From positions 27,626 through 91,625 of the forward strand of contig VBOZ01000014.1 of assembly GCA_005893305.1 (NCBI GenBank): DNA of 64,000 nucleotides. Direction: 5' to 3'. Shown one piece after another: positions 51,124 to 60,378 of the stretch. This DNA comes from Candidatus Eisenbacteria bacterium. GTDB lineage: Bacteria > Eisenbacteria > RBG-16-71-46 > SZUA-252. Every line of letters starts with the position of its first letter. The first letter of the stretch is position 1. The notes beneath the pieces are model-generated. The model was not told the DNA's origin and did no database searches. It saw only the letters and a program-made list of their open reading frames with translations. The position numbers and the translations under genes are program-made.

Positions 51124-51858
51124 ATGAAGGAAGCGGTCTTTCACGTCTACCGCGGCGACGCCAAGGGCGGGGCGCTCCAGGAATACAAGGTCAAGGTGGA
51201 GGAAGGGATGGTGGTGCTCGATGCGATCCACCGCATCCAGGCCGAATCCGCGCCCGACCTCGCCGTCAGGTGGAACTGCAAGGCCGCGAAATGCGGGTCG
51301 TGCAGCGCCGAGGTGAACGGCAAGCCGAAGCTGATGTGCAAGACCCGCCTCGACGCGATGCCGCTCGACCGTCCCGTCACCGTGAGGCCGATGAGGTCCT
51401 TCCCGGTGATCAAGGATCTCGTCTCCGACGTGAAGTGGAATTACGAGGTAAACAAGAAGATCCCGGCCTTCACCCCGAAGAAGGACGCCGAATGGCGGTG
51501 GAAGCAGGAAGACATCGACCGCGTCCAGGAGTTCCGGAAGTGCATCGAGTGCTTCCTCTGCCAGAACGTCTGCCATGTCATTCGGGAGCATGACGAGAAG
51601 GCCCGCTTTGCCGGCCCGCGCTTCTTCGTGCGGGTGGCGGGCCTCGAAACCCACCCCATGGACTCCCTGAACCGGACGAAGCTGCTCAAGGATTCGATGG
51701 GGATCGGCTACTGCAACATCACAAAGTGCTGCACCGAGGTCTGCCCCGAGGACATCCACATCACCGACAACGCGATCATCCCGTTGAAGGAGCGGGTCGT
51801 CGACGACCACTACGACCCGGTAATCAAAGTAATCCGCCTCGTCACGGGAAAGAAGTAG
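51124..51858 (+). CDS. sdhB: Succinate dehydrogenase/fumarate reductase iron-sulfur subunit
   Basis: The 244-residue protein carries electrons from SdhA to the membrane subunit. The [2Fe-2S] ligands are in WNCKAAKCGSCSAEVNGKP and LMCKTRL. The [4Fe-4S] and [3Fe-4S] cysteines are in KCIECFLCQNVCHVI and CNITKCCTEVCPEDIHI. AAGGAG precedes the ATG. With the preceding two genes it forms a membrane-sdhA-sdhB operon that fits the Sdh1-type order. Confidence 0.94.
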   Translation: MKEAVFHVYRGDAKGGALQEYKVKVEEGMVVLDAIHRIQAESAPDLAVRWNCKAAKCGSCSAEVNGKPKLMCKTRLDAMPLDRPVTVRPMRSFPVIKDLVSDVKWNYEVNKKIPAFTPKKDAEWRWKQEDIDRVQEFRKCIECFLCQNVCHVIREHDEKARFAGPRFFVRVAGLETHPMDSLNRTKLLKDSMGIGYCNITKCCTEVCPEDIHITDNAIIPLKERVVDDHYDPVIKVIRLVTGKK

Positions 51859-51860
51859 CG

Positions 51861-53051
51861 GTGAGGAAGCCCCGCCCGGTCCTGCTCGCCCTCCTGCTCC
51901 TGGCCGCCGGCTCCTGCGACACCAACCAATCGAGCCCCGCGACGATGCGACCTCCGGCCGCCCCGTCGGGATACATGGCCATGCGGGTGGCGGATGGCCT
52001 CTCGCAGCCGCTCGACCTCACGGCGCCGCCCGACGATACCGCGCGGATCTTCATCGTCGAGAAGACGGGAACGATTCGAATTTTGAAGGGGGGTCAGATC
52101 CTACCGCGCGCCTTCCTCGATCTCTCGAGCATCGTCAGCAACGGGGGCGAGCAGGGCCTCCTCGGCCTCGCCTTTCATCCCCAGTACGCGTCGAACGGGA
52201 AGTTCTACGTCTACTACACGGACAAACCGGGCGGGAACATCCACGTGGTGGAGTACGTGGTGTCGTCCAACCCGGACAGCGCCTCCGCGACGAGCCGCGA
52301 GATTCTGTTCGTCGACCACTCGCGGTACTCGAATCACAACGGCGGCCAGGTCGCGTTCGGACCCGACGGCTACCTCTACATCGGCCTGGGCGACGGCGGC
52401 AGCGGCGGCGACCCGAACGGGAACGGCCAGAACCTGAACGCGCTCCTCGGCAAGATGCTCAGGATCGACGTGAATTCGGGATCCCCGTACTCGATCCCCG
52501 CGGGGAATCCGTTCCTGGGGCAGACTGGGAAGCGCGGCGAGATCTGGTCGTACGGGCTACGAAATCCTTGGCGATTCTGCTTTGACCGCGCGAACGGCGA
52601 CATGGTCATCGCGGACGTGGGTCAGGATCGCTGGGAAGAACTGGACTACGAGCCGGCGGGCATGGGCGGGCGGAACTACGGCTGGAGTCGGATGGAGGGG
52701 AGGCACTGCTATCCGCCGGGGACGACTTGTAACCAGACCGGCCTCGTTCTTCCGGTCGCCGAGTACGATCACCAAGCTGGCTGCTCGGTCACGGGCGGGT
52801 ACGTCTACCGGGGCAGGCTCCATCCGGAGCTCGCCGGTACCTACTTCTACGGCGACTACTGCACCGGCCTCATACGCAGCTTCCGCATCGTGAACGGGAA
52901 CGCGGTCGAAGAGAAGGACTGGACGCGGGCCATTCGCACCGAGGCGGGCGGCGCCATGCAGGGTCTCTCGTCGTTCGGCCTCGACGCCTCGGGCGAGCTC
53001 TACCTGGTTCTCCTGGACGGCGAGATCTACAAGCTGGTGAAGAGGCCCTAG
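51861..53051 (+). CDS. Glucose/sorbosone dehydrogenase-like PQQ-propeller lipoprotein
   Basis: The 396-residue protein has a lipobox-like signal (LLALLLLAAGSCDT, Cys near residue 19). It has the soluble quinoprotein glucose dehydrogenase-type propeller: FIVEKTGTIRILKGG, EQGLLGLAFHPQYASNGKFYVYYTD, HNGGQVAFGPDGYLYIGLGDGGSGGDP, GLRNPWRFCFDRANGDMVIADVGQDRWEE. The His in SNHNGG corresponds to the catalytic His region. It may oxidise sugars in the periplasm, but many homologues lack shown activity. GTG start two bases after the sdhB stop; 3' end overlaps the convergent GNAT gene by four bases. Confidence 0.86.
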   Translation: MRKPRPVLLALLLLAAGSCDTNQSSPATMRPPAAPSGYMAMRVADGLSQPLDLTAPPDDTARIFIVEKTGTIRILKGGQILPRAFLDLSSIVSNGGEQGLLGLAFHPQYASNGKFYVYYTDKPGGNIHVVEYVVSSNPDSASATSREILFVDHSRYSNHNGGQVAFGPDGYLYIGLGDGGSGGDPNGNGQNLNALLGKMLRIDVNSGSPYSIPAGNPFLGQTGKRGEIWSYGLRNPWRFCFDRANGDMVIADVGQDRWEELDYEPAGMGGRNYGWSRMEGRHCYPPGTTCNQTGLVLPVAEYDHQAGCSVTGGYVYRGRLHPELAGTYFYGDYCTGLIRSFRIVNGNAVEEKDWTRAIRTEAGGAMQGLSSFGLDASGELYLVLLDGEIYKLVKRP

Positions 53052-53587
53052 GGCCCGTCGCCGACGGCGCCGCTCCTCCGCTCCAGCAGCAGAACGTCGC
53101 GCCACACCCCGTTCATCTTCCCGATCCGCTCGCGCCGTCCCACGTCGCGAAATCCGCACCGGCGGTGGAGCGCCAAGCTCGCTGCGTTCTCGGGAAAGAT
53201 TCCCGCCTGAAGTGTCCAAATCCCCGCGCGCTCGGAGGACTCGATGAGCGCCTCCAGGAGGGCGCGGCCCACTCCCCGCCCTTTGGCCTCCTCCGCGACG
53301 TAGACGCTCAGATCCCCCACGCCTGCGTAAACGCACCGTCCCGACACCGGCGTGAGGGCCGCCCATCCGAGAACGCGGCCGGTTCCCTCCCGCGCGGCCA
53401 GCCGCGGCTCCGCCAGGTGGGCCTTGTCCCATGTCTCCCAGGACGGGGCGTCGGTCTCGAACGTCGCGTTCCCCGTCGCGATCCCCTGGAGGTAGATCGC
53501 CCGCACGTCCTCCCAGTCGGAGGCGCGCATCGGACCCACGGCGAACCCCGTGGCGCCGTCCGCGGAGCGTCCGGCGCGCACCGTCAC
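53048..53587 (-). CDS. GNAT acetyltransferase (phosphinothricin acetyltransferase-like)
   Basis: The 179-residue protein has the GNAT core VRAIYLQGIATGNATFETDAP near residue 25, AALTPVSGRCVYAGVGDLSVYVAEEAKGRGVGRALLEAL (acetyl-CoA loop GRGVG), and IFPENAASLALHRRCGFRDVGRRERIGKMNGVWRDV. This is the PAT/YncA pattern that acetylates amino acids or small amines. GTG 53587 overlaps the stop of the upstream peptidase gene (GTGA). The longer upstream frame is an antisense shadow. Confidence 0.88.
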   Translation of the reverse strand: MTVRAGRSADGATGFAVGPMRASDWEDVRAIYLQGIATGNATFETDAPSWETWDKAHLAEPRLAAREGTGRVLGWAALTPVSGRCVYAGVGDLSVYVAEEAKGRGVGRALLEALIESSERAGIWTLQAGIFPENAASLALHRRCGFRDVGRRERIGKMNGVWRDVLLLERRSGAVGDGP

Positions 53588-55590
53588 CGTTCGGCCTCGA
53601 GCGCGGCGCGGGCGGCTTCGAGCATCGGCCCGGTGGAGAGCGGCGCGCCGGTCGCGGCGCGCATCCACGCGTCGGGGGTGAGACGTCCCAGCCGGGTCAT
53701 CCGCTCGACCTCTTCCCCGAACACCCCCGTCTTGAGCCGGGGCGCGACCTGGAAGGCAACGATCTGGCCGATCGCGTAGTCGGGGAGATAGAGCGCCGCC
53801 TGGATCAGATGGGAGTAGATCGCGAGCAGCTCGACGTCGCGCTCTCCGAAGATCGGGGCGTACCACCGGTTCCATACGTCGCGGGCGATCGAGACTACCG
53901 CCTCGCGCAGCTCGGCCGCCGACGCGGTCGGGTGCGCGTACATCCAGTTCCAGACCTTCATGTCGACGAGGCTCACGCCGCCAATCTCGTAGGTCGCCCA
54001 GAGCGACTGGAGGGCCTCGTTCCGGCGCGCCGCCTCGCCCTCGGGCGGGAAGCCCAACACCTCCAGGTCGCGGGACTGGAATACGAACGCGAACGCCTCG
54101 GTGAAGGCCGTGTTCGGCACACCGTTCAACGCCCAGTGGTCGATGCCACAGAGCGAGAAGACCTGCTCGACGTTGTGCCCCAGCTCGTGCATCGCGATGT
54201 TGAACGACTTGTAGGACATCCCGCCGTGGGCCCGCGTCCTGAGATGCGCCTTGTCCTCGCGCCGTGCCGCTCCCAGCGCGTGTCCCGCGCCGCGCGCCGC
54301 GTCGACCACGATCCGGTCGGCGAGCCACGCCGCGCGCTCCTTCGCGAAGCCGAGCGACCGCAACAGTTCGGGGAGCGCCTCCTGGAACGCCGCGACGGTC
54401 GGGTAGCGCGCGCGGACCACGCGATCGAGCTCCTCTTCGCTCCGCGCGCCGCGCGGCATGAATCCGGAGTACCAGATGTCGAACGCCTCGAGAGGACGGC
54501 CGAGCCGCAGCGCGATCCGCTTGGCCAGGGCCGCGACCTCGGGAGACTCGAGGACCGACCGGATCAGCGCCTCCACTTCCGCCTCCGGAATCTGACGATC
54601 CAGCTCGAAGCGCCGACGGATGAACGTGGGCGCGGCCGGAGCGAACGGATCGGCCGACCGGACGGACCGAAACACCTCGAGCAGGTGCATGTAGCGCGTG
54701 TCGGGCTCCCGCGCGCTCTTCCCGCTCCCGTTCGGCTCGATCTCGTTGGTCTCGGGGCACCACCGAACTTCGGGGTCGTCCCGGACGGCGCCGGGGATCT
54801 CCTGACGCACGATCCGCCGCATGACCTGGTAGATCATCCGCTGCTTCCGGAGCCCGTCCGCTCCTTCGTCGTAGCGCGACTTGAGCTCGTCGCGGAGCCC
54901 CCAATGGGAGATCAGCCGGAGTCCGCTCGCAAACGGTCCCGTTCCGTCCGGTGCGCGGAGGCGGTCCATTCGGATGTTGTACTCGGCGATGTAGTAGTCG
55001 GCGGCCTGGATCGCCCGGGCGATGCCCTGGAGCACCGGTGCGGGCACGCGCTCGGCGAAGCGGTCCATCATCCGGGACCGGGCCCAGGCATCCCGGTCCC
55101 AGGTCGGGCCCTGGTTCAGCCGCTCTTCAAGCGTGTGCACCGGGAAATTCAGGAGCGCCAGGAACGCGACCTTGGCGCGGTAGAGGTCTTCGTCCACGTG
55201 GGCCCACAGGTCGACGTCTTGGAGGAGAAAGTCGACGCGGCTCACGGGCCCCAGGTCGAGATCGACGGGCCGGTGGAGCTCCCTCCGGACCTCGTGGAGG
55301 TGCCCGTCCACCTGCTCGAGCGCCTCCTCGAGGCGGGCGAAGCACTTCGCCCGCTCGGCTTCATCGGGGACGTACTGCTCGACGCAGAACGATTCGAACG
55401 CCGCTTCCTCGCCGTCCGAGTCCCACCACCGCTCGGCCACCTGGCGGACGCCGCGTTGGATCGCGGGAGCGTGCCCGACGCCGTGCCGCTCGATCAACTT
55501 CGACGCGGCTTGCTTCAGAGCGCTCGGCCGGATCGCGGACGCCGGCCGGGGGGTGAGTGCGGGCTCGGCCGCGGGAGTCTTTGCTTTCAT
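53584..55590 (-). CDS. Large HEXXH metallopeptidase of uncertain family (M3-like)
   Basis: The 668-residue, mostly helical protein carries the zinc motif NIAMHELGHNVEQVF near residue 455 and a downstream Glu in NTAFTEAFAFVFQ about 30 residues later, the gluzincin arrangement of thermolysin and M3 peptidases. The long helical N-terminal part and length are similar to oligopeptidases. No signal peptide is seen, so it is probably cytoplasmic. Family placement is by motif only. It is co-transcribed with the GNAT that follows. Confidence 0.75.
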   Translation of the reverse strand: MKAKTPAAEPALTPRPASAIRPSALKQAASKLIERHGVGHAPAIQRGVRQVAERWWDSDGEEAAFESFCVEQYVPDEAERAKCFARLEEALEQVDGHLHEVRRELHRPVDLDLGPVSRVDFLLQDVDLWAHVDEDLYRAKVAFLALLNFPVHTLEERLNQGPTWDRDAWARSRMMDRFAERVPAPVLQGIARAIQAADYYIAEYNIRMDRLRAPDGTGPFASGLRLISHWGLRDELKSRYDEGADGLRKQRMIYQVMRRIVRQEIPGAVRDDPEVRWCPETNEIEPNGSGKSAREPDTRYMHLLEVFRSVRSADPFAPAAPTFIRRRFELDRQIPEAEVEALIRSVLESPEVAALAKRIALRLGRPLEAFDIWYSGFMPRGARSEEELDRVVRARYPTVAAFQEALPELLRSLGFAKERAAWLADRIVVDAARGAGHALGAARREDKAHLRTRAHGGMSYKSFNIAMHELGHNVEQVFSLCGIDHWALNGVPNTAFTEAFAFVFQSRDLEVLGFPPEGEAARRNEALQSLWATYEIGGVSLVDMKVWNWMYAHPTASAAELREAVVSIARDVWNRWYAPIFGERDVELLAIYSHLIQAALYLPDYAIGQIVAFQVAPRLKTGVFGEEVERMTRLGRLTPDAWMRAATGAPLSTGPMLEAARAALEAER

Positions 55591-55680
55591 CTCGCCTCTC
55601 GAGTTGTCGAGGCCTGAACCACGAGGTTCAAGGGAAGAATTTCAACCCTACCACAGATGACGGGAGAGTGGCCTGGAGAT

Positions 55681-55724
55681 GCGGGCGAGGCTAGAGCGGC
55701 GGGGGGAGGCGGGCGAGGCTAGAG
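55681..55724. repeat. Direct repeat of 16 bases overlapping a stop codon
   Basis: GCGGGCGAGGCTAGAG occurs at 55681-55696 and again at 55709-55724, 28 bases apart. The second copy contains the stop codon of the DUF5916 gene (minus strand). It looks like a small tandem duplication of the gene's 3' end. Confidence 0.6.
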
Positions 55725-58415
55725 TGGGAGCCAGTACGTCGCTTTGACCGCGATCATGTTCTCGGGCTCGATGCGGAAGAGGCCGTGCCAGTCGCGGGAG
55801 AGCTCGAAGTTGCCGAACGACTCCTCCCCTTCGCGGCTCTGCTGCCAGACGAGGAAGAGCGCGGAGCCGGGCCGGTATTCCCAGCGCAATACCGCGTTTC
55901 CGCGCAGGGAGCGGAAGTTGAAATTGGGATCGTCGACGTGGAACGTGGGCGCGGGGCCGCCCGCGTCCGGGTCCACCCGGAAGCCGCCCGTCGAGTCGGG
56001 CTGGACCGTTCCCCGGTGGCCCCCGTAGACGTCGAATTCGTACGTGCGCGCGGCGCGCAATTCCTTGAGCCGCTCGTATCCCCCGCTCACGATCAGGGGT
56101 TGCATGTAGAGCTGAAGGCTCAGCTTGGGAGAAAACGTCCAGTCGAGGCGCGTGTCGAGCGAGAGCTGGGTCTGGTGGAGCGACGCGAAGACGTAGCGCG
56201 ACCCGTAGGTCGCGGTGGCCAGGGGGTCGGAGACGGTCTCCACGTATTGGGCGTTGTCGTGCAGATCCTTGATTCCGGGCTCGAACAGGAGACGGAGTGC
56301 GGAGGTGGGGCGGATCGAGAGCGAGCCGGAGAGCTGGGCGAGATGCCCTCCCGCCTCGTCCCACGATTCGACGCCGCTGAGGCTGAGCGTGTACATCTTC
56401 CGCGAGTCGCTGGTAACCGTCGAGCGTATCGTGCCGCCCGCGGGCAGGCGTGACAGAGGACCGCCGCGGGTCAGGCGGTCGTCGAAGCTGCCGGGGTAGT
56501 ACTCGCCGCGCAAGGACGCGTACCAATAGTTGACCAAGGTCCCCTGGACTTGCCCAGCGTACTCCTGATAGGTCAGGTCGCCGTCGTAGTTCCAGGACCA
56601 GTTCGAGAAGACGTAGGAGTTCCAGTCTCGAACCACCGTTCCCGGCTTGTTCTCCTTGTACATGGCGAGGGTCGAGAGCGCGCGGCAGTCGGCCGCGTTC
56701 TGAAACCCCACGTCGTTGATCTCGAACCCCGGGCTCCAATCCTGGTAGGTCAGGGATCCCTGCCCGTGCTTTCCGGCGATCTTGTTGAGGGAGAGCAGGC
56801 CCGAGTAGCCGCTCAGGCTGGTGCGGGTCGGGTCGTAGTGAAGCGTCTTCGCGTCGGGGCGCTGGAAGTATCGCGAGCTCTTCCGCTGCGTCGCCGCGAT
56901 GACGTCCTGGCTCGCCAGCACCGTGCTCCCGAGCAGCATCGCGTCGAGCGACCAGCTGCGCCGGCCCCAATAGTGGTTCAGGTCGAGGCCGCCGGCATAC
57001 GCGCTCGAGCGAAGGAAATCCTTGAGCGCCGGGTCTCGGAGGTCGCGATTCACGGCCGTCGCCAGACCGCCCACGACGGTGTTGCCCTGGCGATAATCCC
57101 GGCGCATCCGCCCCACGAAGTAGTTCGTGAGCGGCTCGACGGGGGTCCGATGCTCCACGCCCGACGTGTCGACGTAGCTCGCCCGCTCGACGGGCGTCAC
57201 CGCGTCGAGAATCCCCATCGTCCAGCCGCTCGAGGTCTTACCGGTCACCTTCGCCGCCGTGGTGATCGTGGTCCGTCCCGGCGAATCGACGTAGAGGTAT
57301 CCGCTGTCCGAAAGGCTCCGCTGGGGCGGCCGTCCGATCCGCCGCGCGTGGAACGGGATCGTCTGGTTGAAGTTGTTGTAGCTCCGGGTCTCGCCGAAGT
57401 TGAAGACATCGGCCCCCTCGATGAAGAAGGGGCGTCGCTCCGGGAAGAACGTCTCGAACGCAGACAGGTTGACCACGGCCGGGTCGACCTCGACCTCGCC
57501 GAAGTCGGGGTTCACGGTCGCGTTGAGCGTCATGTTGCTCGTCACGCCGTACTTGAGATCGACGCCGGCGGCGGGAAACTGGTCGGTGCCGTCCCGGAAC
57601 GGATTCCCGCTCGGGACCTGCTTGAACTCGGAGCGGACGCGGCCGTAGGGCAGGAGCTCCACGTGCCGAGGCGCACTGAGGCGTCCGAGGCCCGTCAGAT
57701 GTCCATAGCGGCTGACGTCCGCGGCTTCCTTGAGCGGCGTGAATGAGAACTCCGAAAGTTCCTGCTTCCGGTTGATCCATCGGCGGATCTGCACGCCCCA
57801 GACGGCGTCGTTCGAGCCGCTGTAGTGGAGCTGGGAGAGCGGGATCTCCATCTCGACCGTCCAGCCCAGCGAGTCGATCGAGGTCTGGGCATTCCAGACC
57901 GGATCCCACGATGTGTCCTGGTTGCCGGTGGCCGCGATCGTCGCGTCGTCGAACGATCCGGAGGGACCGACGCGGAACGCCACGCCGGTCGAGTGATCGT
58001 GATGCGGATCGAGCAGCACCGCCAGATAGTCCGAATCCGACGAGCTGTTCACGTCGTCCCTGCGCACGAGCCTCGACCGGATCTTCGACGGCTCGCTGTC
58101 GTAGAGGCGCGCCCCGATATAGAGAGCGTCCTCGGCGATCAAAGCCCGAACCTCGGTCCGCTCGGTCGCCGGCGCTCCCTCCTTGGGCTGCCGCTGGGTG
58201 AATCGATCGACCGGGGTCGCGGCCTGCCAGGCCGCCTCGTCGAGATGTCCGTCGACGTGCACGCTCCCCGCGAGCGGGACGGCGTGGAGGACCGGCGCGT
58301 CCGAATGGGGCCGGACGGGCAGCACAGCCGCGGAATCAGCGGTCTGCGACCGCGCGACGCCGGTCAGGAGAAGCATGGGGGCGACCACGAGCCAGACGGG
58401 TGCGACCGAGCGCAT
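55719..58415 (-). CDS. DUF5916 outer-membrane protein with CBM9-like N-terminal domain
   Basis: The 898-residue protein has a signal peptide (LVVAPMLLLTGVARS) and a carbohydrate-binding-family-9-like domain: VHVDGHLDEAAWQAATPVDRF at about 50, then LYIGARLYDSEPSKIRSRLVRRD and AVLLDPHHDHSTG. The DUF5916 region follows (VTSNMTLNATVNPDFGEVEVDPAVVNLSAFETFFPERRPFFIEGAD) and then aromatic-rich alternating beta strands to the C terminus (ends KATYWLPL), the pattern of an outer-membrane beta-barrel. Family members are common in FCB bacteria and their substrate is unknown; binding of glycans or metals has been suggested only by domain. Confidence 0.85.
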   Translation of the reverse strand: MRSVAPVWLVVAPMLLLTGVARSQTADSAAVLPVRPHSDAPVLHAVPLAGSVHVDGHLDEAAWQAATPVDRFTQRQPKEGAPATERTEVRALIAEDALYIGARLYDSEPSKIRSRLVRRDDVNSSSDSDYLAVLLDPHHDHSTGVAFRVGPSGSFDDATIAATGNQDTSWDPVWNAQTSIDSLGWTVEMEIPLSQLHYSGSNDAVWGVQIRRWINRKQELSEFSFTPLKEAADVSRYGHLTGLGRLSAPRHVELLPYGRVRSEFKQVPSGNPFRDGTDQFPAAGVDLKYGVTSNMTLNATVNPDFGEVEVDPAVVNLSAFETFFPERRPFFIEGADVFNFGETRSYNNFNQTIPFHARRIGRPPQRSLSDSGYLYVDSPGRTTITTAAKVTGKTSSGWTMGILDAVTPVERASYVDTSGVEHRTPVEPLTNYFVGRMRRDYRQGNTVVGGLATAVNRDLRDPALKDFLRSSAYAGGLDLNHYWGRRSWSLDAMLLGSTVLASQDVIAATQRKSSRYFQRPDAKTLHYDPTRTSLSGYSGLLSLNKIAGKHGQGSLTYQDWSPGFEINDVGFQNAADCRALSTLAMYKENKPGTVVRDWNSYVFSNWSWNYDGDLTYQEYAGQVQGTLVNYWYASLRGEYYPGSFDDRLTRGGPLSRLPAGGTIRSTVTSDSRKMYTLSLSGVESWDEAGGHLAQLSGSLSIRPTSALRLLFEPGIKDLHDNAQYVETVSDPLATATYGSRYVFASLHQTQLSLDTRLDWTFSPKLSLQLYMQPLIVSGGYERLKELRAARTYEFDVYGGHRGTVQPDSTGGFRVDPDAGGPAPTFHVDDPNFNFRSLRGNAVLRWEYRPGSALFLVWQQSREGEESFGNFELSRDWHGLFRIEPENMIAVKATYWLPL

Positions 58416-58525
58416 CAGGGTTCCGTTCCTAGGATGGAGTGGCTAAGCCAAATCGTCCGGGTAGCGATACCCAGACCTACGCCCGGACCGGGGCGATGGT
58501 TTCGTCCCGATGGGCCGACGAACCG

Positions 58526-59899
58526 TCAGATGGTTTTGGGGGGGCTTTGGTTGGAACGGGGGCGCGGCTCGGACGCGCCTTTGTGGGTTGCCGGCGCTTC
58601 CTCCTCGACGACCCACCGCACGGAATTGGAGCACGGGCAGACCCCGCCGACCCGCTTCAGCGCGGGCATCTTCTTCATCGCCTGGTCGACGGTCACGCGG
58701 CCGGCCGCGACGTCGCGGAGCGTCTCGACGTAGCCCTTCATGTCGCGGCTGTGGAGGTAGGGCTCAGGAAGGTGCGCCTTCAGATGCCGCACGTAGTCAT
58801 CGACCGAGGCGAACCCCTCGCCCCGCGTGCCCACCATGGTGAAGGCCGGCTCCCCTTTGCGCCGGAAGAAGCGCGCATCGGGAAGCTCGATGAGATCTTC
58901 GTACGAGACGCCGTCGTGGCGCCCGCGGTCGTCGAGGAGCCGCGCGGCGATCCGCTCGGCTTCCTCGGGGCTCAGCTTCGGAAGCCGCGCCCTGAGGTAG
59001 CGTTGGTTCAGGTCCGCCACCATCTTCCGGCATTCCTCGTAGTAGAGGGATTGGGCTTCCGCATTCTTCATGTTCTTGAAGCCGAACCGGATATTCGACT
59101 CGCCGCCCTTCTCGTGGCCGAACATCTCGAGACCCCGCGGCATCCACTTGTTGAAGGATCGGCCGATCGCGGCCATCGTGACCAGCTCGTTCCCCTGCGC
59201 GGCGCGCTGCACCCAGCGCCGTAGCGGGATCACGCCCGCGGCCAGGTGGAAGGCCTCCTCGCGCAGCATCGGCGGCATGGATTGCGCGAACGGCTTGTAG
59301 GCGCAGACTCGCTGCATGGCGAGCTGGTACTTCCCGACGCGATCGATCACGGCCGCGAAGACGACGTTGTCCACGAAGGAATCGTACTCGAGGTTGAAGG
59401 CGTCGAGCACGTGGGAGCCCGTCCGCATCGACAGGATCTCCTCGACCATCTCTTCCGCCTTCTGACCGGACACGCCGCTCCAATCCTGGGAGACCAGGAG
59501 ATGGAACATCTGATACCCGTGCCGCAGCTCCTCGGCCATGACGCGCAGCACCCAGAATCGGTCCTCGTCGTCCTGGGCGCGGGCGAGCGTTCCCTCGTGC
59601 TGCTGGATGGAGCCGAACTCGGTCGACGCCTGCGCGCGGATGATGGCGAGCAGGTGCCGGGCCGGCTCCTCGCCCATCTCCGAGGGCCTCGTCATGCGCG
59701 CCTGCCCCGCCCTGTCCCCGATCTCGATCGTGTCGCCCATGCCCACTTCCATCTTGGCGCAGAGGCAGAAGTCGGGATCGTTGGGGAAGTATTTCTCCCA
59801 GTTATCGGGAAGAAGCCCATAGTCCGGGAAATTGTGGCGCTGCCAGTGGAGAACGGCGTCGTGGAATCGCTTGGGGAGTACGGTTTGCTCGACGTTCAC
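58526..59899 (-). CDS. BoxB/PaaA-like diiron oxygenase-family protein
   Basis: The 457-residue protein has the ferritin-like diiron pattern of PaaA and BoxB: ASTEFGSIQQHEG, VMAEELRHGYQM (ExxH), and MLREEAFHLAAG (second ExxH), with FNLEYDSFVDNVVF between. BoxB is benzoyl-CoA epoxidase and PaaA phenylacetyl-CoA epoxidase; length is nearer BoxB. None of the partner genes (boxA, paaB-E) is nearby. A C-terminal extension has GGVCPCSNSVRW with two cysteines. The start is GTG 59899 with GAGGAG upstream, overlapping the preceding GNAT stop (GTGA). Confidence 0.8.
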   Translation of the reverse strand: MNVEQTVLPKRFHDAVLHWQRHNFPDYGLLPDNWEKYFPNDPDFCLCAKMEVGMGDTIEIGDRAGQARMTRPSEMGEEPARHLLAIIRAQASTEFGSIQQHEGTLARAQDDEDRFWVLRVMAEELRHGYQMFHLLVSQDWSGVSGQKAEEMVEEILSMRTGSHVLDAFNLEYDSFVDNVVFAAVIDRVGKYQLAMQRVCAYKPFAQSMPPMLREEAFHLAAGVIPLRRWVQRAAQGNELVTMAAIGRSFNKWMPRGLEMFGHEKGGESNIRFGFKNMKNAEAQSLYYEECRKMVADLNQRYLRARLPKLSPEEAERIAARLLDDRGRHDGVSYEDLIELPDARFFRRKGEPAFTMVGTRGEGFASVDDYVRHLKAHLPEPYLHSRDMKGYVETLRDVAAGRVTVDQAMKKMPALKRVGGVCPCSNSVRWVVEEEAPATHKGASEPRPRSNQSPPKTI

Positions 59900-60378
59900 T
59901 TGGAGCTCCTCGCGGGCGGCGGCTCGGCCGGGATCTTCATCTCGAGAGCCTGGAGGGCCGCGTTCTCGAATCCGACCGCGCGGAGGAAGGAGGCGAGGTC
60001 GGAGTCCTTCTTGTCGACGAGGGTTCGGATCATCTTCACGCCGTGGCCCGCCATCTGAGCTTGCACCGCTTCGAACAGCCTCCGTCCGATCGAGCGTCCC
60101 TGGAAGTCGGGGTCGACGCCGAACCGCTCGATCCAGCCCGTCGTCTCCTCGAGCCCAAATTCCCCGCCGCGGACGTCCGAGAACATGAAACCGACGACCG
60201 TTCCGCCGATCTCGGCGACGGGGCAGGAATCGGGGTCCCGCCGAAGATAGTACCCCACGCGCCGCTCCCATACCTCGGGCCGGTAGACCCCTGTGAGCCG
60301 CTCGTCAATAGCGACGACACGCGAGATGTCGAGCTCGCTCAGGGGCCGGATCCGGATCTCTTGGGCCGTGGAAGCCAC
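59896..60378 (-). CDS. GNAT acetyltransferase
   Basis: The 160-residue protein begins ASTAQEIRIRPLSELDISRVVAIDE after a GTG start at 60378. Its acetyl-CoA region is RFGVDPDFQGRSIGRRLFEAVQAQM, and the C-terminal segment is VDKKDSDLASFLRAVGFENAALQALEMKI. It resembles bacterial N-terminal protein or small-molecule acetyltransferases. It precedes and overlaps the diiron gene by four bases, so both are made from one transcript. The substrate is unknown. Confidence 0.85.
   Translation of the reverse strand: MASTAQEIRIRPLSELDISRVVAIDERLTGVYRPEVWERRVGYYLRRDPDSCPVAEIGGTVVGFMFSDVRGGEFGLEETTGWIERFGVDPDFQGRSIGRRLFEAVQAQMAGHGVKMIRTLVDKKDSDLASFLRAVGFENAALQALEMKIPAEPPPARSSK

Noticed and set aside
53588..54904. 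A long N-terminal extension of the GNAT gene at 53048
   Set aside because: The extension is antisense-phase translation of the peptidase gene; the GNAT start at 53587 with a GTGA overlap fits the local operon style.
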